Positions 41,819-42,117 of a stretch of DNA of 42,117 nt are shown here, one piece after another. The position numbers were made by a program, and so were the translations under genes. Source of the stretch: Jiulongibacter sp. (GTDB lineage Bacteria; Bacteroidota; Bacteroidia; Cytophagales; Spirosomataceae); contig JAHEBN010000014.1 in the NCBI GenBank assembly GCA_024645245.1, positions 1 to 42,117 on the forward strand, read 5' to 3'. The notes under the pieces are model-generated. The model did no database searches and was not told where the DNA came from. It saw only the letters and a list, made by a program, of their open reading frames with translations. Numbering within the stretch: position 1 is the first letter of the stretch; each line of letters begins with the position of its first letter.

Positions 41819-42117
41819 ATGAAAATATTTCCTCTTTTTTTGATAACTTTCTTAAGTGTATTTTTTGTAAATGCACAAAATAAAAAAAAGAAGTCTCCAG
41901 ATTTGGCAAGCAAGCCAGCTACCGGGCAAGATTTGAAAATTGCTTATATCTACGAAGATTACATCTTTGAAAATTACCATGAAGTGAAAAACCTGGAAAA
42001 GGCAATTGAGCAAGAAAAGGCTAAAATGCAAGATGAGTATAATAAGATGGCTTTGGATTATCAGACTAAATACCTGGCATATCAGTCCAGTTTAAAAAAT
42101 CTGGATTCAATGACCAC
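41819..42117 (+). CDS. OmpH-like exported coiled-coil protein, cut by the window end
   Basis: The first 99 residues are visible. A signal peptide (MKIFPLFLITFLSVFFVNAQ) is followed by a lysine-rich segment, then LKIAYIYEDYIFENYHEVKN and a charged helix (about 60-99, EQEKAKMQDEYNKMALDY). The layout strand, short helix, long coiled coil is that of OmpH/Skp chaperones, so this is a likely third family member, away from the bamA pair. The C-terminal half lies outside the window. Confidence 0.72.
   Translation, partial: MKIFPLFLITFLSVFFVNAQNKKKKSPDLASKPATGQDLKIAYIYEDYIFENYHEVKNLEKAIEQEKAKMQDEYNKMALDYQTKYLAYQSSLKNLDSMT

Overview
The window is chromosomal DNA of a Bacteroidota bacterium, most likely a member of the Cytophagales or close kin. 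The evidence is an AT-rich sequence, promoters of the Bacteroidota type (TAnnTTTG at -7), a C-terminal sorting domain of the type IX secretion / gliding-motility-associated kind, two DUF6089 barrels, a BlaR1-type protein carrying a TonB domain, a histone H1-like Hc1 protein and a sphingolipid/sulfonolipid-type oxoamine synthase. No rRNA, IS element, prophage, CRISPR array or defence island is visible. Most of the window is ordinary core genome.

Layout. 1-7.2 kb (minus strand): citrate synthase, a secreted ThuA/PKD protein, then an operon-like run of a DUF3820 protein, M28 peptidase, Hef-like GNAT protein and MiaA; then a DoxX-like membrane protein. 7.4-10.2 kb: a zinc-free quinone-oxidoreductase-like dehydrogenase, a decayed gene with two stops and a frameshift, and a class C serine hydrolase. 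10.2-17.2 kb: a 457-bp gene-free stretch with a C9 tract, a C-type-lectin T9SS substrate, MnmE, a translationally coupled MBOAT acyltransferase plus SGNH-like lipoprotein, and a glycosyltransferase. 17.4-26.5 kb (minus): an envelope cluster in transcription order alpha/beta hydrolase, CBS protein, NAD kinase, two DUF6089 barrels, UppS, BamA and two OmpH/Skp chaperones. It joins undecaprenyl carrier synthesis with outer-membrane protein folding.

26.5-29.1 kb (minus): a PhoB/PhoR-like two-component pair followed by an RluA-type pseudouridine synthase. 29.1-32.6 kb: a lipoprotein, an AI-2E family permease, an 8-bp-periodic degenerate repeat, an M23-type metallopeptidase and a DinB-like protein. 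32.6-35.5 kb: a BlaI/BlaR1-like pair with a readable operator overlapping its promoter, an open in-frame tail after the BlaR1-like stop codon, and a DUF4136 lipoprotein. 35.6-39.5 kb: a POT peptide transporter, an eIF1/SUI1-like protein coupled to a diacylglycerol-kinase-like protein, an NTF2-like protein, a MaoC hydratase and the Hc1 protein. 39.7-42.1 kb: the oxoamine synthase, a tRNA cluster (Ser-GCT, Pro-TGG, Arg-TCT) with a decayed tRNA-Pro copy, and the start of a third OmpH-like gene cut by the window end.

I found no convincing new multi-gene system. The best unexplained signals are the strictly 8-bp-phased degenerate repeat at 31203-31370, the broken tRNA-Pro duplicate with its hairpin at 41514-41611, the open frame behind the BlaR1-like gene at 32665-32865, and the BlaI operator at 34858-34893.
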